From Caulobacter sp. (GTDB taxonomy: Bacteria; Pseudomonadota; Alphaproteobacteria; Caulobacterales; Caulobacteraceae), in assembly GCA_026225565.1 (NCBI GenBank), contig JAMFTA010000112.1, forward strand, positions 1 through 32,591: a stretch of 32,591 nucleotides of DNA. Reading direction: 5' to 3'. The translations under genes were made by a program, and so were the position numbers. The notes under the pieces were generated by a model that saw nothing but the letters and a program-made list of their open reading frames with translations, searched no databases and was not told where the DNA came from. How positions within the stretch are numbered: the stretch's first letter is position 1; the number at the start of each line of letters is the position of its first letter. Below are positions 1 to 11,655 of the stretch, in pieces.

Positions 1-3134
<3,134 letters not shown>

Positions 3135-3141
3135 GCCTCAA

Positions 3142-3167
3142 CCCCTCCCCCTTAACGGGGGGAGGGG
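3142..3167. terminator. Perfect GC-rich hairpin between convergent rpoC and the DUF155 gene
   Basis: Ten-base arms CCCCTCCCCC (3142-3151) and GGGGGAGGGG (3158-3167) pair perfectly around a six-base loop. It starts seven bases after the rpoC stop and ends five bases before the stop of the opposing gene, so it could end transcription from both sides. There is no U tract on either strand. It may equally be a REP-like palindrome of the kind scattered between Caulobacter genes; compare the hairpin at 16688-16710. Confidence 0.6.
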
Positions 3168-3172
3168 CGGTG

Positions 3173-3970
3173 CTATCGCGCCATCTGGATCAGGGTCAGG
3201 GCGATTTCGGCGAGGATCAGGCCGACGACGATGGCCTCCAGGCGAAACGAACGATTGGTGTCGATCAGATCGGTCAAGACCGTGACGGTGTCGCCGATCA
3301 GGTCGAGCTTATGGGCCAGGGTCTCGGCCCGCTCGACCAGCTCATATTCGTCCTCGAGGCGCCCATAGAGCCGTTCGAGATCGGGCCGTTCCCAGAGGAT
3401 GTCGGGCTTTTCGCGCACCGCCACCCGTTCGGCCAAGCGATGCTGAACCAGGAGAGCCGAGCCGATCAGGCGCAGCATGTCCCGCCGGTCGCCCAGGCTC
3501 CGGCCCGTCTCGGCGAGGCGGCGCGCCCAAGGCTCCATGGTGTCGAAAACCCGGGCCACCTGGCGTTCGTCCTGGGCCAGGGCCGCGCTCTTGGCCAGGG
3601 CGTCGGCGACCACCAAGAGCTTGTCCGGAGCCAGGGCGCCGATCCTGACCACCCCGTCCGCGCCCACCCCCTCGTCCTGATCGTCGCGCAAGGCCAGGCG
3701 GATGCGTTCTTCTTCGCGTTCCACCAGCACGCCCTGCACCCGCGGTAGGATATCTTCCAGGGCGGCGGCTTCGGCGGCGGCGTCGAGGCCGATCAACACC
3801 ACGACCCCGTAGCGGAAGACCACCACCAGGCCCTCGCCCGCCGGAAAGGAAAGCGGCGCCGTAGAGATGGCGTCCTGGCGCTCCAGACCCGCCGTATGGA
3901 TGCGCTCGCCCAGGACCAAGGCCTTGGCGGACAGGGTCGAGGAGCGGGCGAAGGGCGCGGTGGCGATCAT
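3173..3970 (-). CDS. RMD1/YagE (DUF155) family protein
   Basis: The 265-residue protein has the layout of the RMD1/Sif2/DUF155 family (relatives of mitochondrial RMND1 and yeast Rmd1). A beta-rich N-terminal half carries a hydrophobic VVVFRYGVVVLIG strand. A long helical region follows, with the family-typical stretch beginning DILWERPDLERLYGRLE, then ELVERAETLAHKLDLIGDT. A C-terminal hydrophobic helix (VVGLILAEIALTLI) probably anchors it in the membrane, two residues or so from the end. The ATG at 3970 is chosen because the open frame upstream of it runs antisense through nspC. The biochemical role of bacterial members is not established; eukaryotic relatives affect mitochondrial translation. 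It lies 22 bases downstream of nspC on the same strand and could be cotranscribed with the polyamine genes. Confidence 0.8.
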   Translation of the reverse strand: MIATAPFARSSTLSAKALVLGERIHTAGLERQDAISTAPLSFPAGEGLVVVFRYGVVVLIGLDAAAEAAALEDILPRVQGVLVEREEERIRLALRDDQDEGVGADGVVRIGALAPDKLLVVADALAKSAALAQDERQVARVFDTMEPWARRLAETGRSLGDRRDMLRLIGSALLVQHRLAERVAVREKPDILWERPDLERLYGRLEDEYELVERAETLAHKLDLIGDTVTVLTDLIDTNRSFRLEAIVVGLILAEIALTLIQMAR

Positions 3971-3992
3971 CCCGACACAATAGCGCAGGTTT

Positions 3993-5165
3993 CTACGAAA
4001 GCCGGTCGCGGAAGTCCCTATAGTCGAATTGGCGGACGATCCGCAGGGCGTCGGTCTCGCTGTTCCAGAGGGCGATGGACGGCAAGGGGACGCCATTGAA
4101 GGTGTTGGTCTTGACCATCGAATAGTGGGCCTGGTCCAGGAAGGCGATGCGCGTCCCCGGCTGGGGCGTAGCGGGGAAGAGGTAGTCGCCGACGATGTCG
4201 CCGGCCAGGCACGACGGGCCGCCGATCCGCACCAGGACGCCCGCATCGCGCTCATCGAGCATGGCCGGGCGATAGGGGGCCTCGATCACGTCGGGCATGT
4301 GGCAGGTGGCGGAGATGTCGGCGATGGCCACGGGGCCGCCGTTGTCGAACACATCCAGGATCTCGCCGACCAGGATGCCAGCGTCCAGGGCCGCCGCCTC
4401 GCCCGGCTCCAGATAGACCGCTAAGCCATGGCGTGAGGAGATCTGGCGCACCAAGGCGACCAGGGCGTCCTTCTCATAGTCGGCGCGGGTGATGTGATGG
4501 CCGCCGCCGAGGTTCAGCCACTTGATCGGCCCCAGCATGGGGGCGAGCTTGGGCTCCAGCGACCGCCAGATGTTGTCCAGCGGCTCGAAGCCCTGTTCGC
4601 AGAGGGCGTGGATGTGCAAACCATCGACGCCAACGAGGTGCTCGGGGCGGAGCTGAGAGACCGGAAAGCCGAGGCGGGAGCCGGGCTGGCAGGGGTCGTA
4701 CTTGGCCGTCGTCCCCTGGCTGTGCTCAGGATTGAGCCGCAGGCCGATCTCGAACGCCTCGCCCGCCCCACGCGCGGCGGCGATCACATCCCTGAACCGG
4801 GCCAGCTGGTCAGGAGAATTGAAGATCACGGTATCGGACAGGCGCAGGATTTCCGGCAGATCCTCGCGCCGATAGGCGGGGGCATAGGTGGTCAGTTCCC
4901 CATGATAGTGCTCGCGGGCCAGGCGCGCTTCCCAGAGGCCCGAGGCGCAGACCCCGTGCAGGTAATCGCCCACCAGGTCGGCCAGCGCCCACATGGAGAA
5001 GGCCTTCAACGCCAAGAGCACCTTGGCGCCCGACCGCTCGCCCACGTCCCTGAGAATGTCGAGGTTGCGCCGCACCGCTGCTTCATCGACCACGAAGCAG
5101 GGGGAGGGAACGCGGCCGAGATCGAAGCGGGCGAATGCGCCGGGACCGGCCGCCTGGGTCTGCAT
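3993..5165 (-). CDS. nspC: Carboxynorspermidine decarboxylase (NspC family)
   Basis: This PLP enzyme decarboxylates carboxynorspermidine or carboxyspermidine to norspermidine or spermidine, the last step of the carboxy-polyamine route that replaces S-adenosylmethionine decarboxylase/SpeE. The fold is alanine-racemase-like. The PLP lysine is in LLALKAFSMWAL (about residue 54), a glycine-rich phosphate loop appears as LNLGGGHH, and EPGEA and the family signature CHMPDVIEAPYRP follow. Length (390) is usual for the family. It starts four bases after the stop of the carboxynorspermidine synthase gene, so the two form an operon and act in sequence. The actual product (spermidine, norspermidine or homospermidine) cannot be read from sequence. 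Confidence 0.93.
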   Translation of the reverse strand: MQTQAAGPGAFARFDLGRVPSPCFVVDEAAVRRNLDILRDVGERSGAKVLLALKAFSMWALADLVGDYLHGVCASGLWEARLAREHYHGELTTYAPAYRREDLPEILRLSDTVIFNSPDQLARFRDVIAAARGAGEAFEIGLRLNPEHSQGTTAKYDPCQPGSRLGFPVSQLRPEHLVGVDGLHIHALCEQGFEPLDNIWRSLEPKLAPMLGPIKWLNLGGGHHITRADYEKDALVALVRQISSRHGLAVYLEPGEAAALDAGILVGEILDVFDNGGPVAIADISATCHMPDVIEAPYRPAMLDERDAGVLVRIGGPSCLAGDIVGDYLFPATPQPGTRIAFLDQAHYSMVKTNTFNGVPLPSIALWNSETDALRIVRQFDYRDFRDRLS

Positions 5166-5169
5166 CGGG

Positions 5170-6375
5170 TCAGAAGGCCAGGGGGGCGTCGAGATCGTGG
5201 ACGGTCCAGGGCAGGCCCTGGCGGTTCAGCATGTCCATGAAGGGGTCGGGATCGAGCTGTTCCATATTGTAGACGCCCGCGCCGTTCCACTGGCCGGTGA
5301 TCATCAGGGCCGCGCCGATCATCGCCGGGACGCCGGTGGTGTAGCTAACCGCCTGGTTGCCGGTCTCCGCATAGGCGGCTTCGTGGTCGCAGATATTGTT
5401 GATGTAGACGCTCTTTTTCCCACCGTTCTTCTCGCCGGTGGCGATGGTCCCGATATTGGTCTTGCCGCGGGTGAGCGGCCCCAGCGAGGACGGCTCGGGC
5501 AAGAGCGCCTTCAGGAACTGCAGCGGGATGATCTCTCGCCCTTCGAACATCACAGGATCGATGCGGGTCAGACCGACATTCTGCAGCACGTCCAGGTGCT
5601 TCAGATAGCTGTCGCCAAAGGTCATCCAAAAGCGGATGCGCTGGATTTCCGGGTAGAACTTGACCAGGGACTCCAGCTCCTCATGGTACATCAGATACAT
5701 GTTGCGCGGGCCGACCTGGTCGAAGTCGAACGACTGCTTTTGACTGAGCGCCGGCCCCTCCACCCATTGGCCGCCTTCCCAGTGGCGCGAGGGGGCGGTC
5801 ACTTCGCGGATATTGATTTCGGGATTGAAGTTGGTGGCGAAGGGCAGGCCCGTGTCGCCGCCGTTGCAGTCGAGGATATCCAGGGTGTCGATCCGGTCCA
5901 AGAGGTGCTTTTTGGTATAGGCGGTGAAGACCGAGGTGGCGCCCGGGTCGAAGCCGCAGCCGAGCACAGCCATCAGCCCCGCGGCCGTGAAGCGGTCCTG
6001 ATAGGCCCATTGCCAGCTATATTCGAACCTGGCCTCGTCGCGCGGCTCATAGTTGGCGGTGTCGAGATAATGGACGCCCGCCGCCAGACATGCCTCCATG
6101 ATCGAGAGGTCCTGATAGGGCAGGGCCAGATTGACCACCATCTTCGGCTTCACAGCCTGGATCAGCGCGGTTGTGGCGGCGATGTCGTCGGCGTCGAGGG
6201 CCGCCGTCTCCACGGTCACGCCGGTGCGCTGCAGCACCGAGGCGGCGATGGCGTCGCATTTGGGCTTGCCCCGGCTCGCCAGGACGATGGACGAGAAGAC
6301 GCTAGGGTTCATCGCCATCTTATGCACGGCGACCGAACCCACGCCGCCAGCGCCGATTACCAGCACCCTACTCAT
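5170..6375 (-). CDS. Carboxynorspermidine/carboxyspermidine synthase (saccharopine dehydrogenase-like)
   Basis: This is an NADPH-dependent reductive condensation enzyme that joins aspartate beta-semialdehyde to a diamine (putrescine or diaminopropane) to give the carboxylated triamine used by NspC. The N-terminal Rossmann motif VLVIGAGGVGS occupies residues 4-14. Motifs of the Lys1-like family follow, including NLALPYQDL, YLDTANYEP and GCGFDPGATSVF. At 401 residues it has the usual length. The ATG at 6375 begins directly with the Rossmann strand, which supports the start. It is the first gene of the operon with nspC. The 177 bases upstream (6376-6552) must hold the promoter, but I see no convincing boxes there. 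Most annotation pipelines would call it only saccharopine dehydrogenase family; the adjacent nspC settles the role. Confidence 0.9.
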   Translation of the reverse strand: MSRVLVIGAGGVGSVAVHKMAMNPSVFSSIVLASRGKPKCDAIAASVLQRTGVTVETAALDADDIAATTALIQAVKPKMVVNLALPYQDLSIMEACLAAGVHYLDTANYEPRDEARFEYSWQWAYQDRFTAAGLMAVLGCGFDPGATSVFTAYTKKHLLDRIDTLDILDCNGGDTGLPFATNFNPEINIREVTAPSRHWEGGQWVEGPALSQKQSFDFDQVGPRNMYLMYHEELESLVKFYPEIQRIRFWMTFGDSYLKHLDVLQNVGLTRIDPVMFEGREIIPLQFLKALLPEPSSLGPLTRGKTNIGTIATGEKNGGKKSVYINNICDHEAAYAETGNQAVSYTTGVPAMIGAALMITGQWNGAGVYNMEQLDPDPFMDMLNRQGLPWTVHDLDAPLAF

Positions 6376-6552
6376 CTGGGCCTATCATGACGCCTAACCA
6401 CTTCTATCGACATAGTCTGCACACGGGGTGGGGGTCTTATCACGAGGACGGCCGCTCCGCCTAACCCCTCGCAAGCGCCGAAGATTGCATTTTCAGCGGT
6501 CAGATTTGTGAAGAACGCGCGGTTCGTGGCGAATGAAGCTCAGTAAGCCCTG

Positions 6553-7266
6553 CTAAGCGGTGAATTTCACCACCCCGGTGGGCGGGGTCTTGTCCGCTCG
6601 CGTCAGCTCCAGCAGCAGGGGAACGATGGCCTCTGGCGGCGTCAGGTCGTCCGGGTCCTCGCCGGGGAAGGCGATGGCGCGCATCTTGGTGCGCATGGGG
6701 CCGGGGTCGAGGAGGATGCAGCGGACCTCGGTGTGGGCTATCTCGTCGGCGTAGGTTCCGACCAGCATCTCCAGCCCGGCCTTGCTGACCGCATAGGGGC
6801 TCCAGAAGGCCCGGGGCTCGGCCGCCGCCGCGCTGGTCAGGAAGATGGCCCGCGCCGCCTCGGCCTTCCGCAGCAAAGGGTCCAGGGAGCGGATCAGGCG
6901 GTAGTTGGCGGTGAGGTTGACCGCCATCACCCGGTCCCAGGTATTGGGCTCCAGATGCGCCACAGGCGTGATCAGGCCAAGGTCGCCGGCGGCCGAGACC
7001 AGGATGTCGAGCCTGCCCCAGCGCTGGAAGATGACGCCGCCGAGTTGGTCGATGCCCGCTCCATCCTTGATGTCCAGGGGAACCAGGGTGGCGTGCTCGC
7101 CGGTGGCTTGAAATATCTCGTCGTCCAGGGCCTCAAGACCGCCTTGGGTGCGGGCGATCGCGATCACATGGGCGCCGGCCTTGGCCAGGCCCAGGGCGCA
7201 GGCGTAGCCGATGCCCCGCGAGGCGCCGGTGACCAGGGCCACCCGGCCGTTCAAACTTTGGGACAT
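6553..7266 (-). CDS. Short-chain dehydrogenase/reductase family oxidoreductase
   Basis: A 237-residue classical SDR that uses NAD(P)H; the substrate is unknown. The nucleotide-binding motif TGASRGIG is at residues 13-20, SAAG takes the place of the usual NNAG at 91-94, and VNLTAN is at 116-121. The catalytic set is Ser145, Tyr158 and Lys162 in the YxxxK motif. Its ATG follows the purF stop codon with no gap, so it is very probably the third gene of a cvpA-purF-SDR transcript and depends on ribosomes finishing purF. It may be related in outline to the YciK group, but I cannot assign a reaction. No signal peptide is seen, so it is cytoplasmic. Confidence 0.92.
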   Translation of the reverse strand: MSQSLNGRVALVTGASRGIGYACALGLAKAGAHVIAIARTQGGLEALDDEIFQATGEHATLVPLDIKDGAGIDQLGGVIFQRWGRLDILVSAAGDLGLITPVAHLEPNTWDRVMAVNLTANYRLIRSLDPLLRKAEAARAIFLTSAAAAEPRAFWSPYAVSKAGLEMLVGTYADEIAHTEVRCILLDPGPMRTKMRAIAFPGEDPDDLTPPEAIVPLLLELTRADKTPPTGVVKFTA

Positions 7267-8742
7267 TTAAGCGCTCAGGAGGGAGAGCTGGCGTTCCACC
7301 GGGGCGTTGCGGCCCTCGGCGATCTCGCGGTCGAGGAGGCGGGTGGGATAGTCGCCGGTGAAGTAGTGGTCGGTGAACTGGGGGCAGGCGGGATCGCGGG
7401 GTCCGGCGTCCATCGCCCAATAGAGGCCGTCGACGGAGAGGAAGCCGAGACTATCCACTTCCAAGAGCTCGCGCATCTCGTCCATGGAATGGGTGGCGGC
7501 CAGGAGTTTCTCGCGGTCCGGCATGTCGATGCCGTAGAAGTCCGGCCACATGATCGGCGGGGAGGCGCTGCGTAGATGCACCTCCTTCGCCCCGGCTTCA
7601 CGCACCATGCGCACGATCTTCACCGAGGTGGTGCCGCGCACGATGGAATCGTCGATCAGGATCACCCGCTTGCCTTCGAGCACCGCGCGGTTGGGGCTGT
7701 GCTTCATGCGCACGCCCAGCTCCCGCACCCCCTGGGTGGGCTGGATGAAGGTGCGGCCCATGTAGTGGCTGCGGATAATGCCCATCTCGAAGGGAATGCC
7801 GCTCGCTTGCGCGAAGCCGAGGGCGGCGGGAAGGCCCGAATCGGGCACCGGCACCACTACGTCGGCCTCCACGCCGGTCTCCTGGGCCAGGCGGGCGCCC
7901 ATGCGCTTTCGCACGTCGTAGACTGACTTGCCGTTCACCACCGAGTCGGGGCGGGAGAAGTAGACATATTCGAAGAGGCACGGCCGCGCCTTGGCGGCGG
8001 GGAAGGGGCGGATGGATTCGATGCCTTCGTCGGAGATGACCACCACCTCGCCGTGCTCCACATCGCGCACGAACTGGGCGCCGATGGTGTCCAGCGCGCA
8101 GGTCTCAGACGCCAGCACATAGCGTCCGTTGATCTCGCCGACCACCAGGGGGCGGATGCCCAAGGGATCGCGGGCGCCGATCAGCCTGGTGTTGGTGAGC
8201 GCCACCAGGGCGTAGCCGCCCTCGATCTGGGCCAGGGCGTCGATGAAGCGGTCCACCACCCGCACTTTGCGCGAACGGGCGATCAGATGCAGGATCACCT
8301 CGGAATCCGAGGTCGACTGGAAGATCGAGCCTTCCGCCACCAGGCGATGGCGCAGGGCCAGGAAGTTGGTCAGGTTGCCGTTGTGGGCGATGGCCACGCC
8401 GCCCGCCTCGATATCGGCGAACATCGGCTGCACGTTGCGGATCACGCTGGCCCCGGCGGTGGCGTAGCGGGTGTGGCCGATGGCCGACTTGCCGGGGAGG
8501 CGCGTCACCAGGTCCGCGCCGGCGAAGGCGTCGCCCACATGGCCCATGTGACGCTCGGTATGGAAGCGGTGCCCGTCGAAACAGGCGATGCCGCAGGCCT
8601 CCTGGCCCCGGTGCTGCAGGGCGTGCAGGCCCAAGGCGGTGATGGCGGCCGCGTCTGGCGCGTCCCAGACCCCGAAGACGCCACACTCCAGGCGAAGCTG
8701 ATCGTCGTCCGGGTCGCGGGCGGGAAGGGCGTATGAGGTCAA
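7267..8742 (-). CDS. purF: Amidophosphoribosyltransferase
   Basis: This enzyme catalyses the first committed step of purine synthesis, moving the glutamine amide nitrogen onto PRPP. The N-terminal glutaminase domain begins at Cys20 (ECGVFGVW) after a 19-residue propeptide that must be removed to free the nucleophile. HRGQE, IGHTRYAT and HNGNL follow. The C-terminal phosphoribosyltransferase domain has the PRPP loop VILIDDSIVRGTT. The start is a TTG at 8742, overlapping the cvpA TGA as TTGA, with GGAG eight bases upstream and no in-frame ATG before Cys20. Of the four iron-sulfur cysteines of the Bacillus enzyme only the first (SETCALD) is obvious; PDFYGID and TDHYFTG replace the others. The order cvpA-purF is conserved in many bacteria. 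Confidence 0.97.
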   Translation of the reverse strand: MTSYALPARDPDDDQLRLECGVFGVWDAPDAAAITALGLHALQHRGQEACGIACFDGHRFHTERHMGHVGDAFAGADLVTRLPGKSAIGHTRYATAGASVIRNVQPMFADIEAGGVAIAHNGNLTNFLALRHRLVAEGSIFQSTSDSEVILHLIARSRKVRVVDRFIDALAQIEGGYALVALTNTRLIGARDPLGIRPLVVGEINGRYVLASETCALDTIGAQFVRDVEHGEVVVISDEGIESIRPFPAAKARPCLFEYVYFSRPDSVVNGKSVYDVRKRMGARLAQETGVEADVVVPVPDSGLPAALGFAQASGIPFEMGIIRSHYMGRTFIQPTQGVRELGVRMKHSPNRAVLEGKRVILIDDSIVRGTTSVKIVRMVREAGAKEVHLRSASPPIMWPDFYGIDMPDREKLLAATHSMDEMRELLEVDSLGFLSVDGLYWAMDAGPRDPACPQFTDHYFTGDYPTRLLDREIAEGRNAPVERQLSLLSA

Positions 8743-9425
8743 TTCGATCGCTCCACTAACGCGTCGACGCTGTCGCGAGCGCGCTTCGTATAGCCGTGAT
8801 TTGTGCGTTTGGCACGTTCCGATGACGGAGTTTCTCGGCGGGGCGGCGCTGGCGGTTCGGAATAAGCTTCGGTGTTGCCCGATTGCGGCTCCTCCCCGCT
8901 CTGGGCGTTCACTGCGTCGCCGATGTTGGGGGTGAAGGCGCCGATGGCGCGGGCGCCCTGGGGCAGCACCTTGGCGATGGTCTGGCCGGCGGCGCTGGCC
9001 AGGGGATAGGCGGCGCTATCGACGATCCAGCGGGGCTTGAAGCTTGGGGGCGTGGCCTTGTCGAACACCAGGGCGAAGAGGCCCAGCAGCAGCAAGCCGC
9101 GCAGGCCGCCAAAGATCAGCCCGCCGAAGCGATTGGCCCCGCCGAGAACGCCCCGGTCCAGCCCGGCGGTGAGGGTTCCAGCCAGCACGCGCAGGAAGAT
9201 GAAGACGATGACGAAGGTGATCAGGGCTGCGGTCGCCGCCGCCAGCCAGCCGGAATGGACGAAATGCCGCGCCATCGGCGCGGTCGCCGGCAGGAAGGCC
9301 ACGGTCGCTAACGCCGAGAGGGCGAAGGCGAACAGACCGGCAAGCTCTCGCACGGCGCCGCGCGCCAACCCCGAGAGGGCTGAAACGGCGATGACGCCGA
9401 GCGCGATGAGGTCGAAGACCGTCAT
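8739..9425 (-). CDS. cvpA: CvpA family inner-membrane protein
   Basis: A 228-residue membrane protein with about four hydrophobic helices (roughly residues 5-24, 30-50, 60-84 and 98-121). The typical CvpA opening is present, MTVFDLIALGVIAVSALSG followed by GAVRELAGL. A polar, proline- and arginine-rich tail of about 60 residues ends in VERSN. Family members are linked to colicin V secretion, envelope stress and bile tolerance, but no biochemical activity is established. Its position immediately before purF, sharing a four-base overlap, is the classic arrangement. It starts 38 bases after the radA stop and may be cotranscribed with radA. Confidence 0.9.
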   Translation of the reverse strand: MTVFDLIALGVIAVSALSGLARGAVRELAGLFAFALSALATVAFLPATAPMARHFVHSGWLAAATAALITFVIVFIFLRVLAGTLTAGLDRGVLGGANRFGGLIFGGLRGLLLLGLFALVFDKATPPSFKPRWIVDSAAYPLASAAGQTIAKVLPQGARAIGAFTPNIGDAVNAQSGEEPQSGNTEAYSEPPAPPRRETPSSERAKRTNHGYTKRARDSVDALVERSN

Positions 9426-9463
9426 CGGCGGCCAGGGGGCGAGAGGTGAAGCATGGGCGCTCC

Positions 9464-10885
9464 CTAACCCTTCCCGCCGCGCACGCCAACCACGGCGGGG
9501 GCCTTGCGGGCGCTTTGGAAGTCGTTTTCGGCCACCCGCCGCACCGCGTCGGCCAGTTTCGACACCCCGGCCACAGGAAAGCTGAAGCCTTCGGTGCCGG
9601 ACGAGGGACCGAGGGCGCGGGCGAAGCCGAGCTTGGCGGCCTCCTTCATGCGCATCTCCATGCGGCTGACGGCGCGCACTTCACCGGATAGGCTGACCTC
9701 GCCGAACACCACGCAGTCTTGCGGCAGGGGCTGATCCAGGGCGGAGGAGGCGAGGGCGGCGGCGGCGGCCAGATCGGCGGCCGGCTCGGTGATGCGCAAA
9801 CCGCCGGCCACGTTCAGATAGATGTCCTTATTGCCAAAACCGAGACCGCAGCGCGCCTCCAGCACCGCCAGCACCATGGCCAGGCGCCCGGAATCCCAGC
9901 CCACCACCGCCCGCCGGGGGGTGCCGAGCGCGGAAGGGGCGACTAAGGCCTGGAACTCCACCAAGACCGGCCGCGAGCCCTCGATGCCGGCGAACACCGC
10001 CGCGCCCGAAGCCCGCTCGCCGCCCTCGTTGAGGAAGAGGGCGGAGGGGTTCTTCACCTCGCGCAGGCCCGCGTCGCTCATCTCGAAGACGCCGATCTCG
10101 TCGGTGGCGCCGAAACGGTTCTTGACGCCTCTGAGGATGCGGAACGGATAGCCGCGCTCCCCTTCGAAGGCGAGCACGGCGTCGACCATGTGCTCGACCA
10201 CGCGGGGGCCGGCGATCTGGCCGTCCTTGGTGACGTGACCGACCAGCACCACCGCGACGCCGGTCTTCTTGGCCAGGCGCACCAGCTCACCGGCGGCGGC
10301 GCGCACCTGGGTCACCGAGCCCGGCCCCGCCTCGTGCTGGTCGCTCCACAGGGTCTGGATGGAATCGATGATGACGAGGTCGAAGCGGTCGCGCTTCAGC
10401 CCCTCGACGATGTCACGCAGCGCCGTCTCCGCCGCCAGCTTCACCGGGGCGTGGCCCAGGCCCATGCGCTGGGCCCGCGCCCGCACCTGTTCTATGGCCT
10501 CCTCGCCGGAGATATAGGCGCAGCGGGCGCCGCGCAGGGACGCGGCCGCCGCCACCTGCATCAAAAGGGTGGACTTGCCGACGCCCGGATCGCCGCCGAC
10601 CAATATGGCCGAGCCCGGCACCACGCCGCCGCCGCACACCCGGTCGAACTCCTCCACCCCGGTGACGATGCGGGGCGGGGGCAGGGTCTCCACGTCCAGG
10701 GTCTCGAACGCCAGGCCGGCCCGGGCCTTGGAGGATTTGGAGGCGGTGAGGGCGCCCGGCGGCGTTTGGGCGCGCGCCTCCTCCACCAGGGTGTTCCACC
10801 CCAGGCACGCCGAGCACTGGCCGGCCCACTTGGCATGGACCGCGCCGCACGCCTGGCAAACGTAGAGAGCGCCGTCGCGCGCCAT
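9464..10885 (-). CDS. radA: DNA repair protein RadA
   Basis: This RecA-like ATPase drives branch migration and processing of recombination intermediates. In the 473-residue protein the domains run in the usual order. A C4 zinc finger has cysteines at residues 10, 13, 24 and 27. Walker A GGDPGVGKS is at 98-106, Walker B is around VIIDSIQT, and the RadA-specific KNRFG motif is at 255-259. The C-terminal Lon-like domain contains DIYLNVAGGLRI and VVFGEVSLSGEVR. The ATG at 10885 is chosen because the zinc finger begins ten residues later and GAAGG-like pairing sequence (GGAAGG) lies about six bases upstream. The open frame extending 89 codons further upstream has no family similarity. It is divergent from the Yip1-family gene. 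Confidence 0.96.
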   Translation of the reverse strand: MARDGALYVCQACGAVHAKWAGQCSACLGWNTLVEEARAQTPPGALTASKSSKARAGLAFETLDVETLPPPRIVTGVEEFDRVCGGGVVPGSAILVGGDPGVGKSTLLMQVAAAASLRGARCAYISGEEAIEQVRARAQRMGLGHAPVKLAAETALRDIVEGLKRDRFDLVIIDSIQTLWSDQHEAGPGSVTQVRAAAGELVRLAKKTGVAVVLVGHVTKDGQIAGPRVVEHMVDAVLAFEGERGYPFRILRGVKNRFGATDEIGVFEMSDAGLREVKNPSALFLNEGGERASGAAVFAGIEGSRPVLVEFQALVAPSALGTPRRAVVGWDSGRLAMVLAVLEARCGLGFGNKDIYLNVAGGLRITEPAADLAAAAALASSALDQPLPQDCVVFGEVSLSGEVRAVSRMEMRMKEAAKLGFARALGPSSGTEGFSFPVAGVSKLADAVRRVAENDFQSARKAPAVVGVRGGKG

Positions 10886-11026
10886 GGCTGACCTTCCGGG
10901 TTGTAAGTTCCCTATGTGGGGCGAGTCGGTCGATTTTGCTCGTTTAGCCGCAAGGACGCTGTGATCCATTTGCAAACTGCGGGGAATGTGCCCCTCTAAC
11001 GGCATTGGGGCGGGGGAGAGCGGGCG

Positions 11027-11617
11027 GTGATCGAGGGGGACGTGTGGGGCGAGGGCCTGGTCGCCCGAGCCACAGCCATCGTGCTGCGACCGCGCCAGAC
11101 CTGGGCGGCGATCGCCGGCGAGCGTACCCCTATCCGCAGCCTCTTCACGCAATGGGTGATGATCCTTGGGGCCGTCAATCCCGTCTGCTGGACCATCGGC
11201 CGCCTGGTGTTCGGCGAGCGGGTCTTAGGCGTCGTCTATAGGCCGACGGTGCTGAATGCGGTGTTTGAGGGGGTGATCGCCTATGGGCTGGGGCTGGCCT
11301 CGGTCTGGGCCCTGGCGCTCTTGATCGAGGCGCTGGCGGCGCCGTTCGGAGCGGTGCGGGACAGGCGCGCGGCTTTCAAGGTGGCGGCCTATTCGGGCAC
11401 GGCGGGGTGGCTGGCCAGCGTCTTCTATCTGGTTCCGGCCTTGCATCTGCTGGCGACGGCCGGCCTCTTCTGGGGCCTCTATCTGCTTTACTGCGGGATT
11501 GAGATCGTCATCCGGCCGCAGCGGGTGGCGGGTTATGTGGCCCTGGTGGTGGTCTGCTACGCGGTCTTGATGCTGCTGGCGACCTCGCTCAGCAAGCTGA
11601 TCTCGGCGCTGCTTTAG
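11027..11617 (+). CDS. Yip1 family integral membrane protein
   Basis: A 196-residue protein with four to five hydrophobic segments (about 41-60, 78-104, 122-140, 142-160 and 170-193). It has the N-terminal amphipathic lead-in TWAAIAGERTPIRSLFTQW that is typical of bacterial Yip1/DUF1282 proteins. The start is GTG at 11027, preceded by a purine-rich GGGGGAGAG. Bacterial members have no established function; eukaryotic Yip1 proteins act in vesicle traffic, and that should not be transferred. It is divergent from radA (141 bases between starts) and convergent with mlaF. A palindromic repeat lies between the two convergent genes. Confidence 0.75.
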   Translation: MIEGDVWGEGLVARATAIVLRPRQTWAAIAGERTPIRSLFTQWVMILGAVNPVCWTIGRLVFGERVLGVVYRPTVLNAVFEGVIAYGLGLASVWALALLIEALAAPFGAVRDRRAAFKVAAYSGTAGWLASVFYLVPALHLLATAGLFWGLYLLYCGIEIVIRPQRVAGYVALVVVCYAVLMLLATSLSKLISALL

Positions 11618-11655
11618 CGACCTCGTCAAACCCAACAGCCTAGGTTTCCCTCCCC

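Noticed and set aside
9464-11152. RadA with an 89-residue N-terminal extension
   Set aside because: The extra part crosses the divergent promoter region and the start of the Yip1-family gene. The zinc finger begins ten residues after ATG 10885, which has a good ribosome binding site.
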